Assembly: GCA_963678565.1 (NCBI GenBank)
Contig: OY782875.1
Span: 1,860,001-1,924,000, forward strand
Direction: 5' to 3'
Origin: SKHV01 sp963678565
Lineage (GTDB): Bacteria > Bacteroidota > Bacteroidia > Bacteroidales > Prolixibacteraceae
DNA: 64,000 nucleotides
In this document: positions 18,569-28,195 of the stretch, in pieces
Layout of the letters: each line of letters starts with the position of its first letter
Position numbering within the stretch: position 1 is the stretch's first letter
Notes under the pieces: model-generated
What the model saw: the letters and a program-made list of their open reading frames with translations, nothing else
What the model was told of the DNA's origin: nothing
Databases searched by the model: none
Translations under genes and position numbers: made by a program

Positions 18569-18868
18569 ATGTTGAAAAAACTAAAAGAGCGTTGGAAAAT
18601 CAGCTCTGATTGGCAATTGGTGCTAATCTTTTTTATCTTTTCTGTTACAGGATCGGCGGCAACATATGTACGCCGTATATTTTTTGACTTTGTTGGCATT
18701 ACTTCCGAAACAAGTTTACTTATTAAAATACCGCTTTATATTGTTACTCTAATTCCAGCGTATTATATCTTGTTGATCTTCTTTGGAACAATATTCGGAC
18801 AACGAGTTTTTTTTCTAGGCTTCGCTAAAAAGTCTTTTGGTCGCTTTATCCGAAAACGAAAAAAATAA
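18569..18868 (+). CDS. Small membrane protein, DUF6787-like
   Basis: 99 residues with an N-terminal basic start (LKKLKERWKISSDWQLVLIFF), two to three TM helices and a basic tail (FGRFIRKRKK). The WxxxSxWQLxLIF start resembles a family of about 100 residues common in Bacteroidota (DUF6787); function unknown. It begins 6 bp after the cation transporter stop and is probably co-transcribed with it. Confidence 0.7.
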   Translation: MLKKLKERWKISSDWQLVLIFFIFSVTGSAATYVRRIFFDFVGITSETSLLIKIPLYIVTLIPAYYILLIFFGTIFGQRVFFLGFAKKSFGRFIRKRKK

Positions 18869-18902
18869 ACGCTCAATTAAGTTGCATTTAACCTTGAAGT
18901 AT

Positions 18903-19285
18903 ATGAAAACAACAGATAAGTATAATGATAAAATTGCTCAAATGACTTTTGCCTCGGTTTATCCGACTATATTGAAAAGGTCGAGAAAAAGGGTAGAACA
19001 AAGAAAGAGCTATATCAGGTAATTAAATGGCTTACAGGCTTCGATGATGAACTACTAAAGGAATCAATTGAGCGGCAAGTAACATTTAAAGATTTCTTTT
19101 GAGAAGGCAAGTTTGCATGAAAATGCAATACTGATTAAAGGGGTGATTTGTGGATGGTGTAGAAGAAATTGAACATCCCTTAACCCAAAAAAGTGCGTTA
19201 TCTCGATAAATTGGTCGATGAACTGGCCAAAGGAAAAAAATGGAAAAAATCCTCCGATAAATCTTTCTTTAGTTATAAACTGTAG
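18903..19285 (+). pseudogene. Decayed DUF2200-family gene
   Basis: Pieces of one DUF2200 protein occur in successive frames: KIAQMTFASVYP after the ATG, then KVEKKGRTKKELYQVIKWLTG in a shifted frame, later LIKGVICG, VEEIEHPL and VRYLDKLVDELAKGKKW. At least three frameshifts and an internal stop (after FKDFF) separate them. The total length fits the usual roughly 120 residues, so this is an old loss of function in place, not a fragment brought in by transfer. Confidence 0.8.
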
Positions 19286-19428
19286 CCCATCGGAGTGGTT
19301 CCGAAAGGATTTTTTATACGATTATGTCCTAAGTTTACTCATGTAATGTAGAAAATAGAGCTTTAACAAATGACAAAACTTGAAACCTATTAATTAACTT
19401 TTAGTACAAATTTCTACCAATTTTCAAT

Positions 19429-19436
19429 TAGTTTTG
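19429..19436 (+). promoter_or_regulatory. Candidate -7 box upstream of the second MFS gene
   Basis: TAGTTTTG matches TAnnTTTG and lies 20 bp before the ATG at 19456. The -33 element is weak. Confidence 0.4.
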
Positions 19437-19455
19437 CGCTCTGAAACTTATCAAA

Positions 19456-20628
19456 ATGCGTAATCAACTATTAAAAGATCGTAGACTCTATGTGATTTTC
19501 GGAATTACTCTAGTAGGAGTCATGGGCGTGGCAAGTATTACTCCTGCTTTACCCAAAATTGCCAAAACATTCGATCTTTCGCAAACTCAAATTGGCTTAT
19601 TAATTAGTGCTTTCACCTTTCCGGGGATTTTTCTTACCCCTATTGCAGGGATTATTGCCGATCGTATCGGAAGAAAGAAGGTATTGGTGCCTTCGCTGTT
19701 TTTGTTTGGTATTGCGGGCTTTGCAATTTTCTTCGTCGATAAATTCGAATACATTATTATTCTTCGGATTTTACAAGGAATTGGTGCAGCACCCATTGGT
19801 TCATTAAATACCACTTTAATAGGCGATTTTTACAAGGGAAAACAGCGCCCTGAAGCCATGGGATACAATGCTAGTGTATTAAGTTTATCAACAGCTTCCT
19901 ATCCTTTAATTGGAGGCTTTCTGGCTGCCATTGCCTGGAATTTTCCCTTCGTTTTACCTTTGCTAGCAATTCCTATTGGCCTGTTTGTAGTTTTTGGATT
20001 AGAAGAGCCTAAAATTGAGATGCCTACAAATTTTAAAGAGTATATAAAATCGATTGGGAAAAGCATTGCACGCAAGGAGGTATTGGGCGTTTTTGCCCTC
20101 GGAATAATCACTTTTATTGTATTGTACGGTGCATTTTTAACCTATATACCTTTTTTACTTAACGAACGTTTCTTAATGGATTCTGGTTATATTGGAATTG
20201 TTTTATTCGTAAGTTCAATAACGACAGCCATTGTAGCTACCCAGGTTGGGCGACTCACTTCCAAATTTGGAAGTTTAAAACTATTGCGAATGGCATTTTT
20301 CCTCTACTTTGTGGTAACCTTATTAATTCCCTTGATTCATAATATCTGGATATTTTTCTTGCCAATTCTTCTCTTCGGAACGGCACAAGCTTTAAATATT
20401 CCCAGCTTACAAACAGCAATGGCCAATTTGGCACCCGATAATCAACGCGGTGCATTTATGTCGCTTAATGGAATGATGCTGCGCATCGGACAAACCATTG
20501 GTCCTTTATTTATTGGAATCGGCTATACTTTTAAAGGTATTATGGGAGCATACTTTTTAGCTGCTTTGGTTGCTTTGTTGGGCGTGTTGCTTCTTTTTGT
20601 TGCGATCAGACAAGAACAGATACAGTAA
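19456..20628 (+). CDS. MFS transporter, DHA1-like drug efflux type
   Basis: 390 residues and twelve predicted helices. GIIADRIGRKKVLVPSL is motif A, LRILQGIGAAPIGS is the motif-B region, and the GGFLAAIAWNFPFVLP segment resembles the drug/H+ antiporter motif C area. Probable proton-driven efflux; substrate unknown. It stands alone between the DUF2200 pseudogene and the Nif11-like gene. Confidence 0.9.
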   Translation: MRNQLLKDRRLYVIFGITLVGVMGVASITPALPKIAKTFDLSQTQIGLLISAFTFPGIFLTPIAGIIADRIGRKKVLVPSLFLFGIAGFAIFFVDKFEYIIILRILQGIGAAPIGSLNTTLIGDFYKGKQRPEAMGYNASVLSLSTASYPLIGGFLAAIAWNFPFVLPLLAIPIGLFVVFGLEEPKIEMPTNFKEYIKSIGKSIARKEVLGVFALGIITFIVLYGAFLTYIPFLLNERFLMDSGYIGIVLFVSSITTAIVATQVGRLTSKFGSLKLLRMAFFLYFVVTLLIPLIHNIWIFFLPILLFGTAQALNIPSLQTAMANLAPDNQRGAFMSLNGMMLRIGQTIGPLFIGIGYTFKGIMGAYFLAALVALLGVLLLFVAIRQEQIQ

Positions 20629-20869
20629 ATATTTAGTTTTTAGATATAACTGTTCTGCTTATGCACGAGTAGGTTTTTACGGATGTTTTCAACTTTATAA
20701 AAGTCATTCATTCTTTTATTTGTGAGTAACAAGGATTGCTTAATATCTGCTTAAATATTTATTTCAATATTAAATTATTGATTAATAATTCGCTAATCTG
20801 AATCATTATGGTATAAAATGATCCGTTTAAGAGCTATAATTGCAATTATTAACGCTTAATAGTAGAAAA

Positions 20870-21088
20870 ATGTCAAAAGAAAATGTTTTTGATTTATTAG
20901 ACAAAGGTGCTGAAGACAGACAATTTCGTATTAAATACGACAACACCTTTTCGATGGAAGAATTTGCTGAATTTGCCAAAGAAGACGGATTTGAATTTAC
21001 TGTTGATGAATTAAAAGCAGTATTGAAAGAAAATGGCGATTCATTTGATTCTTATGGAAATCCACCTAAAAAAGCAATTTGGGTGTAG
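20870..21088 (+). CDS. Nif11-type leader-like peptide (possible RiPP precursor)
   Basis: 72 residues from the ATG at 20870; a longer TTG start at 20840 adds ten unlikely residues. MSKENVFDLLDKGAEDRQF, EEFAEFAKEDGFEFT and VDELKAVL match the Nif11 leader signature (acidic helices, the AKExGFxFTxxEL turn). The last 18 residues (NGDSFDSYGNPPKKAIWV) would be the core region; there is no Gly-Gly cleavage site, no Cys and one Trp. No modifying enzyme or transporter is adjacent, so it may be a precursor served in trans or a free-standing Nif11 protein. Confidence 0.72.
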   Translation: MSKENVFDLLDKGAEDRQFRIKYDNTFSMEEFAEFAKEDGFEFTVDELKAVLKENGDSFDSYGNPPKKAIWV

Positions 21089-21326
21089 TTGAAACAAAAT
21101 TTATTTCAAGGCATTCTTCAGCCTGAAAAACCAATTGCTTACTAACACTGTAGTGGCAGGCGTTATACTTTCTAGTTGTTTTCAACAAGGCTGGAAGTTA
21201 TAATTCCTGCCATTATTTTATTTACTCCTTGCTCTTAGATATTCGTATTAAGGGATTTACTATTTATATATTTAATATAAATGAGATAACTTTAAGGTAT
21301 ATTGTAAATATGCTAACTGGCTAAAC

Positions 21327-21900
21327 AAGAAATTCTTACCCTTCCTATTAATTCTGATGATTTTCAATTGTTCGAAGAAGGAGCAGCAATGCTGAAAACA
21401 AACCTTATACGAAGTTTCTGAGTGTACAACGGCCCCAAAACTTGTTGAAGAGCGTTATTTTAATGAGAACGATGAGCAAATCATGACTGTTTGATTTCAT
21501 CCTCGTAAAAGAGTTTTAAAAGTATCATTACAAGCAAATTTTAGTTTTAGATTTAAATAAAATCCCAGGACCACTATTGGGGGCTTTTACCTAAACTGAA
21601 CATACGGTAGCAATGAGTTCATTGATAGAGGATAACGTTTTGGGTAACTTTTAAGATATGTCAGGTCGCTATTGTTTATAATCCTCAAATTTAATAACGA
21701 CCAAGTATATTCTGAAGCTAATTATGGTAGTTCGTGTTTATTTACTTCTTATCTCCAAAGTTGGTTTTGCATAAGTTTGATTGAATATTCAATATGAAAA
21801 CATAGAATCCTATTTCTATTCAGATTCTGGTAAAAGTTATTCTGGTTATCATAGAGGGAGCAGAATGAAGGAAGGCCTTTTAATGTTGGGGTTTATTTTA
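21327..21900 (+). pseudogene. Probable decayed lipoprotein gene in a gene-poor stretch
   Basis: The 832 bp between the Nif11 gene and the dehydrogenase has no intact gene. From 21327 a lipoprotein-like start is readable (KKFLPFLLILMIFNCSKKE, lipobox Cys), followed by a stop and then more coding-like text (LYEVSECTTAPKLVEERYF, later SYFYSDSGKSYSGYH) broken by several stops. No family could be named. The first 240 bp (21089-21326) shows nothing recognisable. Confidence 0.35.
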
Positions 21901-21920
21901 TCATATAATATGAGATTGTT

Positions 21921-23483
21921 CTATTTAAGAATTATACGTTTTTGCCAGAACTGATTTTTGTCGTGAAGATTTAGTACATAAACTCCGGGAACGATGCCTT
22001 TAATTGGCTTCGTTTTGATTCCGGGTTTTAAGTTGCTGTATCGTTGAACTACTTGACCTTGAGAATTAATTAATTCTGCAATGCAGGGCTTGTTCGATTC
22101 ATTATTTGATTCAATAATCAAGCTGTTTCTCGATCGATCTTGCCAAATCTTGAAAATACTATTGGCATTCAATTGGTTATTCGAAACTGGTTTTTGATAA
22201 GTAAATTTTAAAATTGCTCCCGGATTTTGAATATCTCTAACAACATTCATTCCAGCAGCATCAGAAGTTTTTCCAGCCTGGTCGGTAATGATGTAAAACG
22301 ATTTACCGTCAGGATCGATTGCAATATCGCGATATCTGTTGGTGGTATAAAAATATTGAGTTGGTTCTCCAAGTACCTTGGTGCCAGTTGCATCTAATTG
22401 TACTTTATAAACTCTACCTTTTTTTAAGCTGGTAATTAAAACTGAATTTCCCCAATTAGGAATACTATCACTTTGGTAAAAATCGATACTTGAAGGTGCG
22501 ATATTTGGTCTACACTGCCACGAATCAGTGCAGTTTGGAGACTTTTCAGCGTTGGGTAAGAACAAGGAAAGCATTGGATCTTGATAGTTATCTGGAGTAA
22601 AAGAAGTTTCATTAGAGTGGCAACCATCGTTATCGTAAACTAAGTTGTCTTTAAATCCAGAAACATACGGCCACCCATAGTTTTTTCCAGCATCGATCCG
22701 ATTTAACTCGTCATCTGAACTTGGACCATGTTCTCCAGAATATAGTATTCCGTTGTTCCCGAATGCTAATCCTTGTGGGTTGCGATGACCATAAGAATAA
22801 ACATGACTTTGAACACCTTCAATTACCGGATTGTCCTGGGGAATTGAACCATCAAGGTTTATTCGTAAAACTTTTCCCGGATAATTTGTCCAATTTTCTG
22901 CTTCTATTTCTTGTTGACTTGGCAGAAATTGTGCAAGGTTCTGATCACAGACTTTTACACCTTGATCGCCAATGGTGTAATATAGTTTCTGATCGGGCCC
23001 AAAAACTAAACGTCCCGACTGATGATCGTCGGATGAAGGAAGTCGATCGATTAAAACCATAGGGGAAGTTAATTGCCCGTCTTCTCCATTATTGCTGTAG
23101 GTATATCGAACTATTTTTTGTTTTCTTGAACCCGAGATCATGTGTGTGTACGATAAATAGATGAACGGGCTTCCCGCTTCAAATTCTTCATGAAACGTCA
23201 TTCCTAGCAGTCCATCTTGTCCCCCTGCAAATGATAAATCGGTAAGTTGTAGTAATTCATCTCGTTCACCCGTTTCAGGGTTTACCCTCACAACCACTCC
23301 GTCTTGTTTTTCGGTAATCCATAAAAAGCCATCAGGTCCATAATGAAGATCCCAAGGGACATTTAATAAATTATTTGGACCGATTTGAGTCATTATAAAA
23401 GATTCATTTTGTGCTCTAATTGGCTGAATTATAGATAGTATTGCAATGAACAGAAATGCCACGCTTTGGGAGAAAAACTTCAT
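21921..23483 (-). CDS. T9SS-secreted PQQ-type sugar dehydrogenase-like propeller (GSDH)
   Basis: 520 residues. A signal peptide (about 1-24) is followed by a six-bladed glucose/sorbosone dehydrogenase fold: VPWDLHYGPDGFLWITEK, GQDGLLGMTFHEEF, SGRLVFGPDQKLYYTIGDQG, YSYGHRNPQGLAF and EHGPSSDDELN. The last 80 residues are a type A T9SS sorting domain (GIVPGVYVLNLHDKNQFW). It should be exported and surface-attached, oxidising sugars or related compounds; cofactor and substrate are not proven by sequence. Confidence 0.9.
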   Translation of the reverse strand: MKFFSQSVAFLFIAILSIIQPIRAQNESFIMTQIGPNNLLNVPWDLHYGPDGFLWITEKQDGVVVRVNPETGERDELLQLTDLSFAGGQDGLLGMTFHEEFEAGSPFIYLSYTHMISGSRKQKIVRYTYSNNGEDGQLTSPMVLIDRLPSSDDHQSGRLVFGPDQKLYYTIGDQGVKVCDQNLAQFLPSQQEIEAENWTNYPGKVLRINLDGSIPQDNPVIEGVQSHVYSYGHRNPQGLAFGNNGILYSGEHGPSSDDELNRIDAGKNYGWPYVSGFKDNLVYDNDGCHSNETSFTPDNYQDPMLSLFLPNAEKSPNCTDSWQCRPNIAPSSIDFYQSDSIPNWGNSVLITSLKKGRVYKVQLDATGTKVLGEPTQYFYTTNRYRDIAIDPDGKSFYIITDQAGKTSDAAGMNVVRDIQNPGAILKFTYQKPVSNNQLNANSIFKIWQDRSRNSLIIESNNESNKPCIAELINSQGQVVQRYSNLKPGIKTKPIKGIVPGVYVLNLHDKNQFWQKRIILK

Positions 23484-23654
23484 TATTGCTCGATTTAAAT
23501 TATAATAGTTAATTAGAATGTTAGACTAGAATAACAAAGTATTGGATGTTTTGATCAAGATATTTTTATAATGCACAGAAATTATCGAAATAAAATCTGT
23601 TTGGTGCTTGATTTATTAATGTTTAGCTTTCGTACAAAATAGTATTCAGAAGTT

Positions 23655-24581
23655 ATGAAAAAGAGTTTTTTAATTATTGTGTTTTATTGCATTTCATTGT
23701 TTGTGAACGCACAAAAACAAGCTTTCGAATACAGCGAAAATTGGCTTGAGAAAATTCGAGATATTTATCCCGATTTGATTGATAACAATCCTGAAAGTAA
23801 ACATGAGATTTTGGTTTTTGATTTGCAAACGGGATTTCAACATTGGGTGGTTCCGCACACCAGCAAGGTAATTGAATTGTTGGGAGAGGAATCGGCTGAC
23901 TATACGGTTACCTTTTCAAAAGATATTTATAGTTTTGAATTTTCGAACCTTCAGAAATATGACGCGATTGTATTGAATAATAATACTTCGACTCAACCCC
24001 GACGCAACATTTTTCTAGATGTTTTAAATCAAGATTCGAGCCTTACATCACTCGAACAAGAAACGAAAGCAAAGCAATTACAAGAAAACTTGCTTCGATA
24101 TGTAAAAGGTGGTGGTGGTTTAATGGTGTTGCATTCAGGGATTTCAATGTTGAATAACAATGCAGAATACAGTGAGATGGTGGGCGGAAGTTTTGATTAC
24201 CATCCTGCATTCCAGCCAATAAAATTGCATTTAACGGATGCTGAGCATCCACTTTTAAAATCATTTAATGGGCAGTCGTTTGTGCATGCCGACGAACCTT
24301 ACCTGTTGAAAAATGCCTATTGGAAAAAAGATTTTTACCCGTTGCTTTATATGGATACCAATGAGCTAAAACGATTTGATCAAACTTTAGATGAGAATAT
24401 CCGCTACTTGGCTTGGGTAAAGCAATTTGGCAAAGGCAGAGTGTTTTATTCTTCACTAGGGCATCATGCCAAAGGTTTTGAAAACCCTAGTTTGTTGGCT
24501 TTTTATTTTTTTGCGATTCAATATTTGGTACGAGATATTGAATGTAAGGATACGGGATATCGTTTTCAAACAATAAATTAG
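23655..24581 (+). CDS. ThuA-domain protein, secreted
   Basis: 308 residues with a signal peptide (1-19, ending VNA) and a class-I glutamine-amidotransferase-like ThuA fold: HEILVFDLQTGFQHWVVPH, YDAIVLNNNT, RYVKGGGGLMVLHSG and GKGRVFYSSLGHHAKGF near the C-terminus. ThuA proteins are linked to sugar use in the periplasm, but the reaction is not known. It is divergent from the GSDH gene, a pairing that often occurs in carbohydrate loci. Confidence 0.9.
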   Translation: MKKSFLIIVFYCISLFVNAQKQAFEYSENWLEKIRDIYPDLIDNNPESKHEILVFDLQTGFQHWVVPHTSKVIELLGEESADYTVTFSKDIYSFEFSNLQKYDAIVLNNNTSTQPRRNIFLDVLNQDSSLTSLEQETKAKQLQENLLRYVKGGGGLMVLHSGISMLNNNAEYSEMVGGSFDYHPAFQPIKLHLTDAEHPLLKSFNGQSFVHADEPYLLKNAYWKKDFYPLLYMDTNELKRFDQTLDENIRYLAWVKQFGKGRVFYSSLGHHAKGFENPSLLAFYFFAIQYLVRDIECKDTGYRFQTIN

Positions 24582-24610
24582 TTTTTAATGCAGTTTTACT
24601 TGCTTTTAAT

Positions 24611-25564
24611 TTAAGTTTTTAATTCGCTTGCTCTTAAATTGTTTTTAATACTTTGATCGGGGTTAAAAATAACTCTGGTTCTTGGTAAACTTTCCGGATA
24701 ATTATTTTGAATGTATTCAATCATCTTTTCACGAATATAAACTCTCAAATCCCAAGCAGTAGGGGAGTTTTTAGCACTTACAAGAATTCTAATCTCAACG
24801 GTGGTTTCTTTAGAATCGGTAACTTGAAGCACATTGACTTTTTTATCCCACAAATTGGTGTTTTGTAAAAGACGTGTTAATTCCTTTCTGAGTTGATCAA
24901 AAGGAATGGTATAATCGGTATACAGGAATACACTTCCAATAATATCAGCATTGGTACGTGTCCAGTTTTGAAATGGTTTTTCAAGGAAATAGGTGGAAGG
25001 TAAAACCAATCGTCTCTTGTCCCAAACTCTAACCACTACATAGGTTAAATTAATTTCTTCAATCCAGCCCCATTCATTTTCAACCAATACCGCATCGTCG
25101 ATTCTAAAGGGTTGTGTGATTGCTATTTGAATTCCGGCCAATAAGGCACCAACTACTTTTTGAGCTGAAAGACCAAGGATAATTCCTGCTACTCCGGCCG
25201 ATGCAAAAATACCAATTCCAATTTCTCGAATTGTTTCAAACGAGAGCATGATCATCCCTACGGCAAAAAGAATGATAATGAATATTAATACGCGTTCAAG
25301 AATATTAATTTGAGTGTGAAGCTTTCTCGATTTTAGGTTGTCTTCTTTTGAAATATCATATCTTTTAAGAAGATTTGATTTTAGTTGTTTGATAACCAGT
25401 ATACTAATCCATGAAAATGCCAGAATAATTAAATTGCCTTTTTGATTACTTATTGCGGAGAAATCAACTCCTGTCATTTCGGTAATCCAGTTTAAAATTG
25501 GATCAATAGTTACAATTAGGATTAATAGCGTAATACTTATAATGAATTTGTAAGCTCTTTTCAT
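24611..25564 (-). CDS. MscS-family channel, second paralogue
   Basis: 317 residues and four TM helices (about 7-25, 47-63, 88-110 and the pore helix 115-140: IGIFASAGVAGIILGLSAQKVVGALLAG). The MscS beta domain follows, with QPFRIDDAVLVENEWGWIEEI and VWDKRRLVLPSTYF. This YbdG/MscM-like branch differs from the paralogue at 15135. It probably responds to small osmotic changes. It is a single gene converging with the ThuA gene. Confidence 0.92.
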   Translation of the reverse strand: MKRAYKFIISITLLILIVTIDPILNWITEMTGVDFSAISNQKGNLIILAFSWISILVIKQLKSNLLKRYDISKEDNLKSRKLHTQINILERVLIFIIILFAVGMIMLSFETIREIGIGIFASAGVAGIILGLSAQKVVGALLAGIQIAITQPFRIDDAVLVENEWGWIEEINLTYVVVRVWDKRRLVLPSTYFLEKPFQNWTRTNADIIGSVFLYTDYTIPFDQLRKELTRLLQNTNLWDKKVNVLQVTDSKETTVEIRILVSAKNSPTAWDLRVYIREKMIEYIQNNYPESLPRTRVIFNPDQSIKNNLRASELKT

Positions 25565-25649
25565 AAACTTCTATTTTTGTTGATTTTCACATGCTTTTAA
25601 GAAAACCGAAATACAGCAAGCGCTTGTATATTAAAAGCAACAATAGAGC

Positions 25650-27203
25650 TTACAAATTGTTAGTATTTTCTTTATTTTTTCGTTTGTATGCTTTGAGATC
25701 TTCAGAGGGTGCGATGATGGAATTATTTTCCCACATTTCAGGAGTATAGCCAAATACTTTTTTAAATTGGGTGCAAGGTGCCTCATGAATACTATTAAAT
25801 TGAGTAGAATCGATTGGCTCGTTGTTTATAACCAAAACCTCAGATTTGCTTGTCGTTTGAGATTTAAACTGTAGGTCGAACTTCATTTTATCGGTTGTTT
25901 TTCCTCCAATAAAGCGCTTTTCCTTTTTGTTTAAGGTCAGGTTTCGTTCTATCGACACATCGTTTACGGTTTCTTCGTACATGTATTTTAAAAAGTAGTA
26001 ATCTTCTGCCGATTCGAAAATCATTTTAAGCTTTTCGTATTTTTCTAAATAGCTTATTCCGAGTAGATTAATCTTTTGTCCGTGTTTGTTTTCACCGTAT
26101 TCTAAGTCGATTTGATGTACGGCAAAGTTATTTTTCGAAATGTAGATGTTTCCTTTGTAAACTCCCCTCATTTTAGGCGTGAAGGAAATTTGATAAACCG
26201 GCTCGTTTTTAAAACTGCTAATTCCATCAAGCTTAAACTTATACTTGTTGGTTGAATTTAGTATTGGAATATTTTCGATGTAGGAATTGTATTCAATTCG
26301 TCCTAATATATTGTTTTTTAGATTTTGAGTTTTTGTTGAAAAATAAGCCGAATCGCTTTCACATTCAATTTGCTTAGGCTGGATATCTGAATCTATTGAA
26401 TCGTTCTTTTTCTTTTTTCCACCTAATGATATCATTAAACTATTTTCGCTGAAATTTAGCTTTGCCGCAAAGATTCCCGATCGGATTTTAAAATAGGTTT
26501 TAGGATCTTTGGCATTTTCTTTAAACTCCTTTACAAATAAATCTAATTTTTCATTTATTTCTTCGCTGAAATCTTCTTTTTCGTCGAGTGAGATGGCTTC
26601 TTTAGGGAGGAGTTTGGCTTCGTTTCCATAAGTGAAAGTATTCACCAAAGCATCTTGATATTCGATTTTATCCAGCGAAATTTCTGATAACATACTCTCA
26701 ATTAAATTGGAATCGAACTGATTGTAAGCTATTTTTTTGAGAACAATTGGCGCCTCTGAAAGACTATCTTTATTGTATTTTCGAGCAAAAATTTCTTTTT
26801 GAAAATTCCCATGCTTTACATTTTTCTCAAAATAAAACTTAACAGAATCAATTATATCTTTTGCACTCATTTGGTTTGGCAACACAGCAATTTCAGTAAT
26901 TTCGAAGGCAATTGGTTCCAAATAAATGGTCATATTGCTTTTTATATCAGCTGGTTTGAGAACGAAATTTTTGTATCCCATGTAGCTAAAAATAATGCTG
27001 TCTGATTGGTCAATTTTTGAAACGCCGAGGTTAAAATTACCATCTCTATTTGAAATTGTACCTCCTTTATTATTGGTGATGGAAATACTGGCAAATGGAA
27101 GTGTTTCCTCACTTTCTTTATCTTTTATTGTGCCTGAAATATTATTTATCGAAGCAAATATTTGAGTACTTGTTAACAGTAAGAATATTAAGATTAGTTT
27201 CAT
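25650..27203 (-). CDS. Secreted carboxypeptidase-regulatory-like domain protein
   Basis: 517 residues from the ATG at 27203; an upstream in-frame start at 27242 would put 13 residues before a clear signal peptide (MKLILIFLLLTSTQIFA), so the shorter start is preferred. Residues about 20-100 are a CarboxypepD_reg-like beta-sandwich (ISGTIKDKESEETLPFASISI) as in TonB-linked receptors. The rest (about 400 residues) is a beta-rich region with no plug or barrel. Probably an envelope protein; function unknown. Confidence 0.83.
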   Translation of the reverse strand: MKLILIFLLLTSTQIFASINNISGTIKDKESEETLPFASISITNNKGGTISNRDGNFNLGVSKIDQSDSIIFSYMGYKNFVLKPADIKSNMTIYLEPIAFEITEIAVLPNQMSAKDIIDSVKFYFEKNVKHGNFQKEIFARKYNKDSLSEAPIVLKKIAYNQFDSNLIESMLSEISLDKIEYQDALVNTFTYGNEAKLLPKEAISLDEKEDFSEEINEKLDLFVKEFKENAKDPKTYFKIRSGIFAAKLNFSENSLMISLGGKKKKNDSIDSDIQPKQIECESDSAYFSTKTQNLKNNILGRIEYNSYIENIPILNSTNKYKFKLDGISSFKNEPVYQISFTPKMRGVYKGNIYISKNNFAVHQIDLEYGENKHGQKINLLGISYLEKYEKLKMIFESAEDYYFLKYMYEETVNDVSIERNLTLNKKEKRFIGGKTTDKMKFDLQFKSQTTSKSEVLVINNEPIDSTQFNSIHEAPCTQFKKVFGYTPEMWENNSIIAPSEDLKAYKRKNKENTNNL

Positions 27204-27344
27204 TTGTTTGGGGATATTGATAATACAAAGATTGGAAGACATTTAACTTTATAAAATTGACAAAATTCGTAAAGAGATGGACAATTTTCACATCGCTTAA
27301 ATATTGCTGAAGTTTGGCTATATGTTATCCGTGATCAATAAATT

Positions 27345-28112
27345 CTACAAACTCAATTTGTCTTTAAGTTCATTTAGTTTTTTGTTGATCTCCTTTTGCA
27401 AATCGTTCAATTTTTCTAATGCAGCAGAATTTGCCTTGTTTAGTTTCATTTCAACTCGTTGCGAAATTAGATCGTGATTGTTTATTAAGGTCATTGCAAT
27501 TTCTTTACCTTCGCTAATAAACTCTTTTGTAGCATCAATGGTATTGGTCTTCTCGTATTTTGTAGGGTGTTTTAAGCCGTCCATAAATACATATTTAATT
27601 TTCTTTCCTTGCGACTGAAAATACAAATTAATAAAGGTTTCAACGCCAAATCTGATTTCACGAATATCTTCTAAAATTGGGATTAAATCCTTCTTCAATA
27701 AAGATCTTTCTCCGGTTAGTGACCTAAATGGATTTATTCTATAATCGATAATAGTTTCGGAGGGTTGGCCAAGTACCATATCGGCATCGTTGTTGAGAAT
27801 GGGCTCTAGTAATAACTTAAAATGCTCTTCTTTAATATTTGAAACATCGGCATCGAAGAAGATGATAATTTCAGTTGATGCAAGCTCGATACCATGAACC
27901 ATTGCCCAGCTTTTTCCACGGTTTTCATCTAGTTTTTCGTATGTGAATTTGTATTCTTTCGATAAGTTATGCAGAATGCTTTCTGTTTGATCAATTGAAC
28001 CATCGTCAACTACAATTACTTCTGAATTGGGAGCAAATTTGCAGGCCGAACTTACCACATCTGCAATTGTTTCTTCTTCGTTGTAGGTGCAAATTATAAT
28101 ACTTGATCTCAT
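27345..28112 (-). CDS. Family 2 glycosyltransferase with C-terminal helical tail
   Basis: 255 residues. The GT-A fold is clear: IIICTYNEEETIADVV, then VIVVDDGSIDQT, NRGKSWAMVHGIE and the metal-binding DADVS. Such enzymes move sugars from nucleotide-sugars to lipids or glycans. The last 45 residues form an amphipathic, Lys/Glu/Leu-rich helix (KLNDLQKEINKKLNELKDK), suggesting oligomerisation or membrane contact. No polysaccharide cluster is near, so the acceptor is unknown. Confidence 0.88.
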   Translation of the reverse strand: MRSSIIICTYNEEETIADVVSSACKFAPNSEVIVVDDGSIDQTESILHNLSKEYKFTYEKLDENRGKSWAMVHGIELASTEIIIFFDADVSNIKEEHFKLLLEPILNNDADMVLGQPSETIIDYRINPFRSLTGERSLLKKDLIPILEDIREIRFGVETFINLYFQSQGKKIKYVFMDGLKHPTKYEKTNTIDATKEFISEGKEIAMTLINNHDLISQRVEMKLNKANSAALEKLNDLQKEINKKLNELKDKLSL

Positions 28113-28195
28113 TTTTTTTAATCTTGTTATTACTTAAATATAAGTATTAAGACACTGATTTAGTTTAAAATAGTAAGAAAAGCAAAGTGCTGTTG

